A stretch of DNA of 64,000 nt from Candidatus Saccharibacteria bacterium UBA1932. Its GTDB lineage: Bacteria > Patescibacteriota > Saccharimonadia > Saccharimonadales > Saccharimonadaceae. Both the position numbers and the translations under genes were made by a program. Location: positions 11,721 to 75,720 of the forward strand of contig DDFI01000006.1 of assembly GCA_002337095.1 (NCBI GenBank), read 5' to 3'. Under the pieces are notes generated by a model. It was given only the letters and a program-made list of their open reading frames with translations, was not told where the DNA came from and did not search any database. Below, piece after piece: positions 49,459-57,856 of this stretch (position 1 is the first letter of the stretch; each line of letters starts with the position of its first letter).

Positions 49459-50753
49459 ACAAGTGGGTTACTTGGTGGGGGTCTCATCGCGGCTGGAGTA
49501 TGACACTTGGCCGCAGCCATCGCCCGGATTATCGGATTGTATTATACATGGGGCTGTTGATGCTGTTGGGGCTGGTGGTGATTTATGCGATTGGCACATT
49601 GCGGGCCAACGCGCTCAATCAGGCGAGCGGTGCGGGCGCATTTAGTGATACATATTTTGTGCTGAAGCAAGCGATGAGCCTGGCGCTTGCAGTGGCGGCG
49701 TTTGCCGCGTTTGCGATACTTCCATTTGTGTTTGCCCGGCGGTATGCAGACGCTGTATTGATTGTAGGGCTTGGGCTATCGGCGCTGCTATTTATGGCAG
49801 GGCTGCTGGATGCGCCATTTGTGCAATGTACCAATGGTGCGTGTCGATGGTTTGATTTTGGAGCGCTTGGTGGGCTGCAGCCGGCGGAGCTATTGAAATT
49901 TGGGACGCTACTATATGCGGCAGGGTTTTTGAGCCGGCGCAGCGAACAGGGGCTGATCAACGATTTTGGGCGGACGATTTTGCCGTTGTTGTTGGTGCTT
50001 GCGGCGGGCATGTTGTGTACGGTGGTACTCCAAAAAGATATGGGCACGGGACTCACGCTAGTATCCCTGGTGGCGGTGATGCTGATGGTAGCGGGCATAA
50101 GCTGGCAGTGGGGGGTCAGATTGCTGGTGGCGCTGCTGGTGGTAGGAGCGGGCCTGACACTGACCGCGCCGCATCGTATGGAGCGGCTAGCGACGTTTCT
50201 CGAGGGAGATTCGGCAAGTGTGACCACGGCAGATGCAGAGAGTTATCATATTACGCAGGCCAAGATTGCCATCGGTACCGGCGGTCTGCTGGGTGTCGGA
50301 ATTGGCAATAGCATCCAGGCGACAGGGTATTTACCCGAATCAATCAACGATTCGGTATTTGCAATTATGGGCGAGACGTTTGGATTTGTTGGGCTCGTGG
50401 CAATCATTGCGCTTTTTTGCGGGCTATTGATGAGGCTACTCAAGGTGAGCGACCGCAGTAGTGACACTTGGATGAAGCTTGTCGCCGCTGGGGTATTTGG
50501 CTGGCTAGGCTCGCATATTATCCTCAATATTGCGTCAATGATCGGTATCTTTCCGCTGACAGGCATTACGTTGCCGCTACTGAGCTTTGGCGGCACGAGC
50601 ATGGTATTTATGGCCGCAGCACTCGGGCTGGTATTTCAAATTTCGAGATATACATCGTATAGTAATGACAAAAAGGAGGTGCAGTATGCGTATTCTGGCA
50701 GCGGGCGGGGGCTCGGGCGGACACGTGACGCCCGTCGTCGCCGTTCTGCATGA
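49455..50753 (+). CDS. ftsW: Septal peptidoglycan polymerase FtsW (SEDS family)
   Basis: Lipid II polymerase partnered with FtsI. 432 residues, ten predicted helices. SEDS motifs: PAELLKFGTLLYAAG, VVLQKDMGTGLTLVSL, QAKIAIGTGGLLGVGIGNSIQ, YLPESINDSVFAIMGETFGF and TGITLPLLSFGGTSM. The C-terminal 60 residues overlap the murG start by 68 bases, a long overlap even for this cluster. The start is probably TTG/ATG within the mraY end; the four-base overlap fits coupling. Confidence 0.94.
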   Translation: MNKWVTWWGSHRGWSMTLGRSHRPDYRIVLYMGLLMLLGLVVIYAIGTLRANALNQASGAGAFSDTYFVLKQAMSLALAVAAFAAFAILPFVFARRYADAVLIVGLGLSALLFMAGLLDAPFVQCTNGACRWFDFGALGGLQPAELLKFGTLLYAAGFLSRRSEQGLINDFGRTILPLLLVLAAGMLCTVVLQKDMGTGLTLVSLVAVMLMVAGISWQWGVRLLVALLVVGAGLTLTAPHRMERLATFLEGDSASVTTADAESYHITQAKIAIGTGGLLGVGIGNSIQATGYLPESINDSVFAIMGETFGFVGLVAIIALFCGLLMRLLKVSDRSSDTWMKLVAAGVFGWLGSHIILNIASMIGIFPLTGITLPLLSFGGTSMVFMAAALGLVFQISRYTSYSNDKKEVQYAYSGSGRGLGRTRDARRRRSA

Positions 50754-51837
50754 GTTGAAGCGACGCGAACGTGATGCCGAGGTACGGTTTTGGTGCGATC
50801 GCAGCTTTGGCAATGCGGCGCGCAGCTTGCTGGACAAATCTGGGCTCGATATTCGCATGGACACGGTGGTATCTGGCAAGTTTCGCCGCTACTATCATTT
50901 GTCAAAAATACAACACTTTACGACGCGGGCAGTATTTTGGCCGAATGTACGCGACGGCGTGCTGATTGTCTGCGGCATAATGCAGAGTGTCGCAAAGCTC
51001 ATCATTTGGCGCCCCGATGTGGTGTTTACGAAGGGTGGATACGTATGTTTGCCGATTGGCCTTGCGGCGCACTGGCTGCGTATTCCATTGGTTATTCATG
51101 ACTCCGATGCACATCCTGGGTTGACTAATCGTATTTTGGCACGCTGGGCGACGACGATTGCGACTGGTGCACCGCTCGAGCATTATCCGTACCCGACCAG
51201 CCGCACGGTGTATGTCGGTATACCTATTGCCGAGGAATTTCGTCCGTATACGCCAGACCAAGTAGCTGCGGCACGTGCGGTGCTTGGTGTGGATGCTGCG
51301 CGGCCGCTGGTGGTGGTTACCGGTGGAGGGCTTGGTGCTGTACGGCTGAATAATGCAGTGATGGCGATCGCACCGGAGTTGCTTGCGACGATGACTATAG
51401 TGCTGATTTCGGGAGTTCATCAGTACGCTGAATTGCGGCCCCGAGCTGCTCACCTTGGCGATCATTTTGTCCTGAAAGCATTTGTGGATAGCGGCATGGC
51501 TGATGTTATGGGCGCCGCAGATGTGGTTGTGGCGCGGGCGGGGGCGACAACGATTTTGGAGTTAGCAGCGCTCAAGAAGCCGACAATTTTGGTGCCAAAT
51601 GCGCATCTAACGGGTGGGCATCAGCTCAAAAACGCTGCTGTTTATGAATCTGCCGGTGCAGTGTTAAGTGTGCGTGATGATGCAATTGCGGACGACCCAG
51701 CGGCGTTGGCTAGCGCAATTCGCCAACTTGTCGAGCATCCAGCTGCAGCGCGCGACATGGCAGCGACATTTGCGACATTCGCCAAGCCTTCGGCAGCGCG
51801 CGACATGGCGCAGCTGATTATCGACGCCGCCACATAA
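50686..51837 (+). CDS. murG: UDP-GlcNAc--lipid I transferase MurG
   Basis: Makes lipid II. N-terminal glycine-rich loop MRILAAGGGSGGHVTPVVAV, acceptor-site HDSDAHPGLTNRILARWA, and the donor-site C-domain VVARAGATTILELAALKKPTILVP with LTGGHQLKNA. 383 residues. The frame is open about 100 bases upstream inside ftsW, but the ATG at 50686 has an AAGGAGGT Shine-Dalgarno and begins exactly at the family N-terminus. Confidence 0.95.
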   Translation: MRILAAGGGSGGHVTPVVAVLHELKRRERDAEVRFWCDRSFGNAARSLLDKSGLDIRMDTVVSGKFRRYYHLSKIQHFTTRAVFWPNVRDGVLIVCGIMQSVAKLIIWRPDVVFTKGGYVCLPIGLAAHWLRIPLVIHDSDAHPGLTNRILARWATTIATGAPLEHYPYPTSRTVYVGIPIAEEFRPYTPDQVAAARAVLGVDAARPLVVVTGGGLGAVRLNNAVMAIAPELLATMTIVLISGVHQYAELRPRAAHLGDHFVLKAFVDSGMADVMGAADVVVARAGATTILELAALKKPTILVPNAHLTGGHQLKNAAVYESAGAVLSVRDDAIADDPAALASAIRQLVEHPAAARDMAATFATFAKPSAARDMAQLIIDAAT

Positions 51838-51871
51838 GCATTTTCTGTTACAATAAGGCAAAGAGCACGGT

Positions 51872-52819
51872 ATGAAATTATTTGGCAAGACCAGCGCAGC
51901 TACCCCTACGCCACGTCGTCGTTTGAGTGACGATGTAGTTCGTGAGCGCCTGGCGCTCGACGCTGATACGGCATATCGATTCCAGCGTAATCGCACGCTG
52001 ACGGGCAGCACATCGCCGCGGTTGGGCGTGGCGGCTGATCACGGCGATACATCGCTTGTTACGCCTAGGCAGCAGTCGCATCAGCTTCGTCGTCGTCGGC
52101 GGCATCTGGGGCTAATGCTGGTAAGTATACTGGCGGCCTGTGGTGGTATTTGGTGGACGATGAGCCAGTATATCGCGACGCCGACGATTCAGCTGGTATC
52201 GCTGCCGCTGGTGCGCGACACTGGTATGTACCGCGAGGCGATCGACCACTACCTGGCGGCCAATCCCGTGGAGCGTCTGCTGCCGCTGCTCAACCAACCA
52301 AAGCTATTGGCGACGGTGCAGGCGACACATCCAGAGGTCAAGTCGCTGGCGATTACGCCAGGCTCGTTTGCGCGGCCAGAGATCCGGCTTGCTATTCGCC
52401 AGCCGGTCGCCAGCTGGGCAGTGTCGGGCCACGATCGCTACGTTGATGATAGCGGTGTGGCCTTCGACATCAATTATTATCCCACGCCACCTATCCAGGT
52501 GCTAGACCAGACAGGCATTCGGGTTGACACCAACGGTGTTGTGGCTAGCAACCGTTTTTTGGGCTTTATTGGCAAGCTGGTCGGATATGCCCGCGATATG
52601 CACTATCCGCTCGAGAAGATCGTCATCCCAGCCGATACCACCCATCAAATTCAGGGGTATGTTGCCGGGTATGATTGCCCGATCAAATTTTCGATCGACC
52701 GCCCAGCAGGGGAGCAGGCCGAGGATATGGCCCGCACCATCGAGTATCTGAAGCTACACACCATCACGCCCCAGTATATCGATGTGCGCGTTGATAGGCG
52801 AGTGTTCTACCGATCGTAG
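51872..52819 (+). CDS. ftsQ: FtsQ/DivIB-like division protein
   Basis: 315 residues: a basic cytosolic N-terminus of about 75 residues, one transmembrane helix (LGLMLVSILAACGGIWWTM, about 78-97), a POTRA-like region (about 115-180, with PEVKSLAITPGSFARPEIRLAI), and the C-terminal IDVRVDRRVFYR resembling the FtsQ iDLR...v ending. It closes the dcw cluster here; murC, murB, ddl, ftsA and ftsZ do not follow. A -10-like TACAAT at 51849-51854 may add a promoter. Confidence 0.78.
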   Translation: MKLFGKTSAATPTPRRRLSDDVVRERLALDADTAYRFQRNRTLTGSTSPRLGVAADHGDTSLVTPRQQSHQLRRRRRHLGLMLVSILAACGGIWWTMSQYIATPTIQLVSLPLVRDTGMYREAIDHYLAANPVERLLPLLNQPKLLATVQATHPEVKSLAITPGSFARPEIRLAIRQPVASWAVSGHDRYVDDSGVAFDINYYPTPPIQVLDQTGIRVDTNGVVASNRFLGFIGKLVGYARDMHYPLEKIVIPADTTHQIQGYVAGYDCPIKFSIDRPAGEQAEDMARTIEYLKLHTITPQYIDVRVDRRVFYRS

Positions 52820-52856
52820 CAAGCGGCAAGGGGACTACTGCTCTGCCTCGAGGGAG

Positions 52857-52874
52857 TGTTCTAAAAATGTTCTA
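52857..52874 (+). repeat. Phased TGTTCTA direct repeat, left copy
   Basis: TGTTCTA-AAAA-TGTTCTA: two identical heptamers whose starts are 11 bases apart, followed by TATATAAC. Confidence 0.5.
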
Positions 52875-53502
52875 TATAACGAATCAAAAAACATAGTTAT
52901 AATACGCAATAGGCAATAAGTCAAATAATAGGGTAGAAAGGTAGCAGGGGAATAGAACAGCAAAAAAGTCAAATATTATTCACGACATGTGTATAACTTG
53001 GATGCCGCGACATCAGCCACGAGCTAGCCGCCGGGCATGCCGATAGTCGCTGTAGTAAATGCTACAAGGCTTTGCTTTGGCACTCGCGTACGCTCGCTGC
53101 GGATAGTGTGTTGTATGTATGCGCGGCAGGAACGTATGAGTGCCAGTGAACATCAACCGAACATGTATCCAAAACAGCAGAACTGCCCCGCTATAGGGGT
53201 ATATGCCAAAAACGGTTCCAGCTAGGAGGTATCAATACTCAACTTTCCATAGATATTCTAATGTCGCAAAATATACATTGTGCGACCCAAGATTTGTAAT
53301 GACGCATGGAAGGGCGTGTGGCGTGTTGGTGGTCCTCGATTGGAGTTTGGTGCTGTGGTTGGATTACCCTGCTCCCGGGTATTTGGGTGCACTTCCCCTG
53401 GCTGGCTCGGGCTTTAGCTGGCTAGGCACGCGCACGTGATATGCTGTGTTTGGCGGCGGGTTTTTTTAACTGCTACCCATACATGCCGAGCCTTGGGAAA
53501 AA

Positions 53503-53520
53503 TGTTCTGTTTTTGTTCTA
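53503..53520 (+). repeat. Phased TGTTCT direct repeat, right copy
   Basis: TGTTCTG-TTTT-TGTTCTA: starts again 11 bases apart, followed by TATTGTG. Same layout as 52857-52874. Confidence 0.5.
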
Positions 53521-53616
53521 TATTGTGTTGTCGCAGTGATAGTATGCACGGCAGGTGGATGCTGGTCACTTAAGCCACTCGAAGTATATATTGGGTGGGG
53601 AGCTAGCGGCGGATGG

Positions 53617-56331
53617 TTAGCGCAGCGATAGGATAGTCTCGTCGCCGGCAGCAGGCTTGGAGGTATGATTGCTCGTCTGTGTAGCAGTAGCTGGCCGCTC
53701 GGACTTTGGTGCGGCGGCTGGCATGCTAGTTTCGCTCGAGGGCCTTCCCTGCTCGCCTGCTGGAGCGGTGTCGTTGGCACGCTTGCGGCGTTGACGGCGT
53801 TTTTTGGAGGCAGACATGGGCTCACCGCTACTATCGTTAGCGGGGTTAGGGGCGGAGCTGGCAGCCGGTTGGCTCTGCTGTGGCGGCGTAGATGGCTTTT
53901 GGCTAGGCTGCAGGTTGCTCGGCGGCTGGATAGCATCTGCGATTTCGCGCTCGACTTCGGCACGGGGGCGGCTGTAGTTGAGCCGAGTATGCTCGATGAT
54001 GCGGCCCGTATTATCTATCTGAGCCTCGGGCAGCGTTAGGGTAGTGGCGCTAAATGCTGGGGCTTTTTCGCCATTAATGACCATATTGATAATGAAGTGG
54101 CGGTTATGCATCTGCAACAGGTCTTGCGGCTCAAACTGCGGCTCGAACTGCTTGGATAGGATCGGCGCATCGTCGGCCGAGACGCGGAAGCTAATCATCG
54201 TGCCGACGTTGCCAAACACGGCGTCGCGCACGCTGTCGGTCATCTGGCTGATGTACTGGTTGGCGACGGTGAGGTTGAGGCCGTATTTGCGGGCCTCTGA
54301 CAGGATGGTTGCGAACGAATCGGTTGCGAAGTTTTGGAACTCGTCGACATAGAGGTAGAATGGGCGGCGATCGCGGATATCGGGGATGTCGCTGCGGCTC
54401 ATGGCGGCAAGCTGGATTTTGGTGACTAGGAATGCGCCGAGGATGCTGGCATTGTCTTCGCCGATCAGACCCTTCGACAGGTTGACGACGAGGATTTTGC
54501 CCTCGTCCATGATTTGGCGAATATTAAACGTACTCTTTGGCTGACCGATGATGTTGCGGATGACGGGGTTGGCCGTAAAGGCGCCGACCTTGTTGAGCAC
54601 CGGCGCGATAGCTTCGGCCTGGAATTTCTCGGTCCAGCTGGCGAACTCGACGTTCCAGAACTGTAGCACGACGGTGTCGGTGCAGTAGCTTAGGGTATCT
54701 TTGCGGAATTTTTTGTCGGTGAGCATGCGGGTAATGTCGAGCATGGTGGTGTTGGGGCGATCAAGGAGCGCGAGGATAGTGTAGCGCAGGATATATTCGA
54801 GCCGCGGGCCCCAACTCTCACCGAACATGCGCTTGAGCACACCGATGACTTCGGAGCTGATGTTGGTTTTGTGGGCGGGATCAGTGACCTCGAGAGGGTT
54901 AAAGCCGAGCGGATAGGCGGTGTCGGCGGGGTTGAAGTAGACGACGTCTTGCAGACGACTGCCAGGGATGAATCGCATATTGTCGACCGCGAAGTCACCG
55001 TGCGGGTCGATGATAGCGTAGCCTTGGTTATGAAAAATATCACTCAGCGCAAATAGCTCGAGCGTGCCCGACTTCCCTGCCCCTGTTTGGCCGATGATAT
55101 AGACATGACGCGAACGGTCGGTGCGCAGCATGCCGAATTGGTGATTAATGCCGCGAAAATTTGTCAGCCCAAAGGCCGAAATATTCTCGTCGATAGCAGG
55201 ATCACCAGTGATGAGCGGTAGCTTGGCCGGTGGCTCGGCTGTTTTGTTGCTGGCCCAGACGATGTTTGGGGTCTCAACGTTGGTGTGCGGCAGGTGGTAA
55301 GCGCTGGCTAGCTCCTCGATATTGAGGATAAATCCCCTATCGGCAAACAGGCGCGATTTATATTTGGCGAGGTCTTCCTTGCGGAAACTGTCGTTAGACA
55401 TCTTAAAACCATTGAGGTTGGTCGAATTGAATTGTTTAAACGTGCCGACGATTGCTTGCATACGCAGCCGCGCGTTGGTTTGGCTCTCGCCCAGGTAGGC
55501 GAGGCGGATTTTGACCTGGTAGCCAAGCTTGGTGGCTTTTTTCTCGGCCTCAGAGATGCGGGTTTTGTCGCGCTCAGAGATTTCTTTGACAGTGACAGTA
55601 CCGCCTACGCCCGCTTCGGGCGGTTTCCAGAGGGCTTCGATAAGCTGCCCTATCCAGGCGGTGCCGCCAAAACCAGCAAATAGCGACGAGCTGCCGTTTT
55701 TGACGGATTTGATCCAGGCGTCAGACATTTTGTGCCAGTCGTCGGCGATCGGGCGCACCAGGATTTGGATCCAGATTTCTTCGTCGGTATCTTCGAGCTT
55801 GGCCAGCGTGCCGGTGATGCCGGCGAGTGGGTCAACTTCGAAGCTTTGGAAGGTCTTGATCGGCAAGAATTCTTTTTCGACGGGGATGATCTCTGAGGTG
55901 TAGACTACAGAGTGGTTGCGCTCGTGGGTGACGTAATCTTCCTCGGCGGCGTGGATCTGCACGGTAGGATACTGGGCATAGATTTGCCCCTCGACAAAGC
56001 TTTGCAGCGCGCGCGGCACCCAGGCATAAAACCGAATCATGCCGCCGACCGAGGCAATCTCGAAGCTCAAATGCTCTTGCATTCCCCCGTTCTCTTTGAG
56101 CTCTTTCTTGTCACGCAGGATGCCATGCAGGCTGGCGAATAGTTGCTCGGCGGCTAGCTCGGATTTATCATTGGCCCGAGGGATTTCGAGCACCAGCAGC
56201 ACGCTGTCGAGGGACTTGACCGCATCGACCTGCTGATAATTGCGCCAAGTCAGGTATATGAGGAGGATAACGATGGGAAGCCATACGTACCACTGGAGCA
56301 ATAGGTTGATGAGCCAGGCGATAACTGTCAT
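53617..56331 (-). CDS. VirD4/TraG-like type IV secretion ATPase, membrane anchored
   Basis: 904 residues. N-terminal hydrophobic segment (VIAWLINLLLQWYVWLPIVI, about residues 3-22), a mixed domain of about 370 residues, then a DUF87/TraG-type AAA+ motor: Walker A GQTGAGKS (414-421), YAIIDPHGDFAVDNM, Walker B FYLYVDEFQNFATDSF, and ARKYGLNLTVANQYISQM. The last 110 residues are a disordered, proline/serine/lysine-rich tail. Related to coupling proteins of conjugative DNA transfer, but no relaxase or VirB genes are adjacent; such ATPases with attached N-terminal domains are common in Patescibacteria and may belong to a pilus or DNA-handling machine. Minus-strand promoter at 56346-56374. Confidence 0.82.
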   Translation of the reverse strand: MTVIAWLINLLLQWYVWLPIVILLIYLTWRNYQQVDAVKSLDSVLLVLEIPRANDKSELAAEQLFASLHGILRDKKELKENGGMQEHLSFEIASVGGMIRFYAWVPRALQSFVEGQIYAQYPTVQIHAAEEDYVTHERNHSVVYTSEIIPVEKEFLPIKTFQSFEVDPLAGITGTLAKLEDTDEEIWIQILVRPIADDWHKMSDAWIKSVKNGSSSLFAGFGGTAWIGQLIEALWKPPEAGVGGTVTVKEISERDKTRISEAEKKATKLGYQVKIRLAYLGESQTNARLRMQAIVGTFKQFNSTNLNGFKMSNDSFRKEDLAKYKSRLFADRGFILNIEELASAYHLPHTNVETPNIVWASNKTAEPPAKLPLITGDPAIDENISAFGLTNFRGINHQFGMLRTDRSRHVYIIGQTGAGKSGTLELFALSDIFHNQGYAIIDPHGDFAVDNMRFIPGSRLQDVVYFNPADTAYPLGFNPLEVTDPAHKTNISSEVIGVLKRMFGESWGPRLEYILRYTILALLDRPNTTMLDITRMLTDKKFRKDTLSYCTDTVVLQFWNVEFASWTEKFQAEAIAPVLNKVGAFTANPVIRNIIGQPKSTFNIRQIMDEGKILVVNLSKGLIGEDNASILGAFLVTKIQLAAMSRSDIPDIRDRRPFYLYVDEFQNFATDSFATILSEARKYGLNLTVANQYISQMTDSVRDAVFGNVGTMISFRVSADDAPILSKQFEPQFEPQDLLQMHNRHFIINMVINGEKAPAFSATTLTLPEAQIDNTGRIIEHTRLNYSRPRAEVEREIADAIQPPSNLQPSQKPSTPPQQSQPAASSAPNPANDSSGEPMSASKKRRQRRKRANDTAPAGEQGRPSSETSMPAAAPKSERPATATQTSNHTSKPAAGDETILSLR

Positions 56332-56345
56332 AATTAGTAATTTTC

Positions 56346-56374
56346 ATTATACCACAGGTGGTGATAAATTGCAA
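56346..56374 (-). promoter_or_regulatory. Promoter of the VirD4-like gene
   Basis: Minus strand: -35 TTGCAA (56369-56374), 17-base spacer, -10 TATAAT (56346-56351), 14 bases before the ATG at 56331. The spacer contains ACCACAGGTGGT (56351-56362), an inverted repeat that could be an operator. Confidence 0.65.
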
Positions 56375-56658
56375 GGGTGAGCGGAATTGGGTACCTCTGT
56401 TAATAAGGCTCTTTTTTGCTAAAAAATAAAAAAACTGCACTCTTTTACTGCGAGGCAGTAACTCCCCTTCTTTTGGCGCAAAAGAAGCAAAACTATGGGG
56501 TGGGCTTCACCTCACGGCGTCTCACTTGCCACTAATTCTTTGGGTGGCTGCGCGCGGAGCAGAGCTCGTGCTCGCTACCCCAGGAATTAGCGTCAAGCTC
56601 GTCTCCGGCGGCTGCAGATCACCCCAAACCCCAGTTAATTATGCGGCTGGAGCCGCTA
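56375..56658. other. Non-coding spacer with a strong hairpin
   Basis: CTTCTTTTG (56467-56475) and CAAAAGAAG (56479-56487) form a perfect 9-bp hairpin with a GCG loop; the surrounding CCCC...GGGG bases can extend it. On the minus strand it lies between the regulator gene's end and the VirD4-like promoter and may act as a transcription end or a dispersed repeat. No gene seen. Confidence 0.45.
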
Positions 56659-57708
56659 TTACTTGTTGGCGAGTTCGTAGGTGGCTTTGGCGACGCGTTT
56701 GAACTCTGGCTTGGACTGCAGGTTGAGCAGAATTGTCGTTTCTTTGACTTGGCGGCTCTCGAGGACGCGCTTGACGATTTCGTCGCGGTGGAGCGGCTGG
56801 CCGGCTTGCTTGAGTACGTCGACGATGATGTCGCTGACGGTGCCCTTGGCGAAGCCCCAGCTGTCGAGGGCGTAGATGCCACGGCCAATGAGGACGAAAC
56901 GCTTGTCTTTGATGAGTTCGTTGTGGATGGCTTGGGTGGTGACGTCTTTGCGTTTGAAGTCGCTGTCTTTGATGGCGCTCGCGATGTCGCTAAAGTGCAT
57001 TGGCTTGCCATTGGCGGCGAGGATGACATAGATTTTGTCGCGGATATTCTTGGGGTTGACGGTGGGCCATTTGGCGAGGCCCCAGGTGTCGTCGAGGTGC
57101 GCGAGCAGCTTGCTGGCGCTAGCGTGAGCGGCGACGTGCGAGGGGTGCTCGTGGTTGAGCTGGGCGTCGAGGTCGGTGAGGCTAAGCGGCTGGGCGTGCT
57201 TTTTGATTGTTTTGACGACGTCGTCGATGCGGCCGCGGTAGGATTTTTCGTCACCGTGTTCGGCGATGGCAATGGCGTGGTGGTAGTTGTCGTTTTCGGT
57301 GATGATAACCAAACGAGGCGATAGCTCGCCGACAAATGCGATATGTGAGCGAGAGTGAGGTGTGCCCTGCCCGTCGACGAGGCGGTTGGTGACTTCGGTG
57401 ATACGGCCGATGCGGCCATTGGCGGACAGGTCGCGGATAAGGGTACGCTCGACATCGTGCAGCGCGGGAATCTTGCCAGCTTCGGCAGAGGTTTTGAGGC
57501 GAGTCAGGATGGCTTTTTCGAGCTGACGAACGCGTTCGCGGGTGATGCCGAGGAGCTCACCAATCTGCTCGAGGGTTTCGCGGCGGTCAAACAAGCCAAA
57601 ACGGCGCGTGATGATCTCTCGCTCACGTTCTTGGTTGATCACACTTAGGATTTCGCTGACTGCCGTCTTTAGGCTACTGGCCATGTCAGTTTGCGCTTGG
57701 TCGTCCAT
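56659..57708 (-). CDS. Sigma-70 region 4-like HTH protein with tandem HARE-HTH domains
   Basis: 349 residues. Residues about 25-75 (REREIITRRFGLFDRRETLE and IGELLGITRERVRQLEKAIL) are a sigma-70 region 4 helix-turn-helix without the region 2 needed for a full sigma factor. Residues about 215-285 and 290-347 look like two winged-helix HARE-HTH units (IYVILAANGKPMHFSDIASA, and VLKQAGQPLHRDEIVKRVLE), the fold of the RNA polymerase delta subunit. A transcription regulator acting on RNA polymerase is likely. The promoter is consensus and built into a perfect inverted repeat, which suggests autoregulation. The start ATG lies 66 bases downstream of the -10. Confidence 0.78.
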   Translation of the reverse strand: MDDQAQTDMASSLKTAVSEILSVINQEREREIITRRFGLFDRRETLEQIGELLGITRERVRQLEKAILTRLKTSAEAGKIPALHDVERTLIRDLSANGRIGRITEVTNRLVDGQGTPHSRSHIAFVGELSPRLVIITENDNYHHAIAIAEHGDEKSYRGRIDDVVKTIKKHAQPLSLTDLDAQLNHEHPSHVAAHASASKLLAHLDDTWGLAKWPTVNPKNIRDKIYVILAANGKPMHFSDIASAIKDSDFKRKDVTTQAIHNELIKDKRFVLIGRGIYALDSWGFAKGTVSDIIVDVLKQAGQPLHRDEIVKRVLESRQVKETTILLNLQSKPEFKRVAKATYELANK

Positions 57709-57771
57709 TAGTTGGGGAATATCCTCTCTGCCTCACCTGAAAGATTTAGATTGTGTTAATAAGCTTTTGTA

Positions 57772-57802
57772 ACATTATAGAACAAATTTTCTATAATGTC
57801 AA
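57772..57802 (-). promoter_or_regulatory. Consensus promoter inside a perfect inverted repeat
   Basis: Minus strand: -35 TTGACA (57797-57802), 17-base spacer, -10 TATAAT (57774-57779). ACATTATAGAA (57772-57782) and TTCTATAATGT (57789-57799) are perfect 11-bp arms with a 6-base centre covering the promoter from -10 to -35. The strongest promoter match in the window and a clear operator candidate for the sigma4-HARE gene. Confidence 0.8.
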
Positions 57803-57856
57803 ACAAAATGTCTATAAACCTAATTATATCACATAGTAGACGCTTATGGTAAATAA

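Larger units (their letters stand above)
52820..53616. other. About 800 bases without a convincing gene, bounded by phased TGTTCTA repeats
   Basis: No frame has a credible gene. TGTTCTA pairs with 11-base phasing occur at 52857-52863/52868-52874 and, as TGTTCTG/TGTTCTA, at 53503-53509/53514-53520, both followed by TAT. An inverted copy TAGAACA lies at 52953-52959. A consensus TATAAT is at 52898-52903, and an isolated TAGGAGGT at 53223-53230 lacks a start codon. The segment separates ftsQ from the convergent VirD4-like gene and may hold a non-coding RNA or be a remnant of inserted DNA. Confidence 0.5.

Noticed and set aside
53203..53439. 78-codon frame in the non-coding segment
   Set aside because: No Shine-Dalgarno, no recognisable protein pattern, and the nearby AGGAGGT site at 53223 is downstream of this start, not in front of it.
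56641..57324. 227-codon open frame on the plus strand
   Set aside because: It is the antisense shadow of the sigma4-HARE gene; the minus-strand protein has clear HTH signatures and a consensus promoter, while the plus frame has no Shine-Dalgarno and biased low-complexity composition.
57777..57790. Possible LexA/DinR box (GAAC-N4-GTTC type) in the sigma4-HARE promoter
   Set aside because: The sequence is GAAC-AAAT-TTTC, one mismatch from consensus, and is better explained as the centre of the perfect 11-bp inverted repeat.
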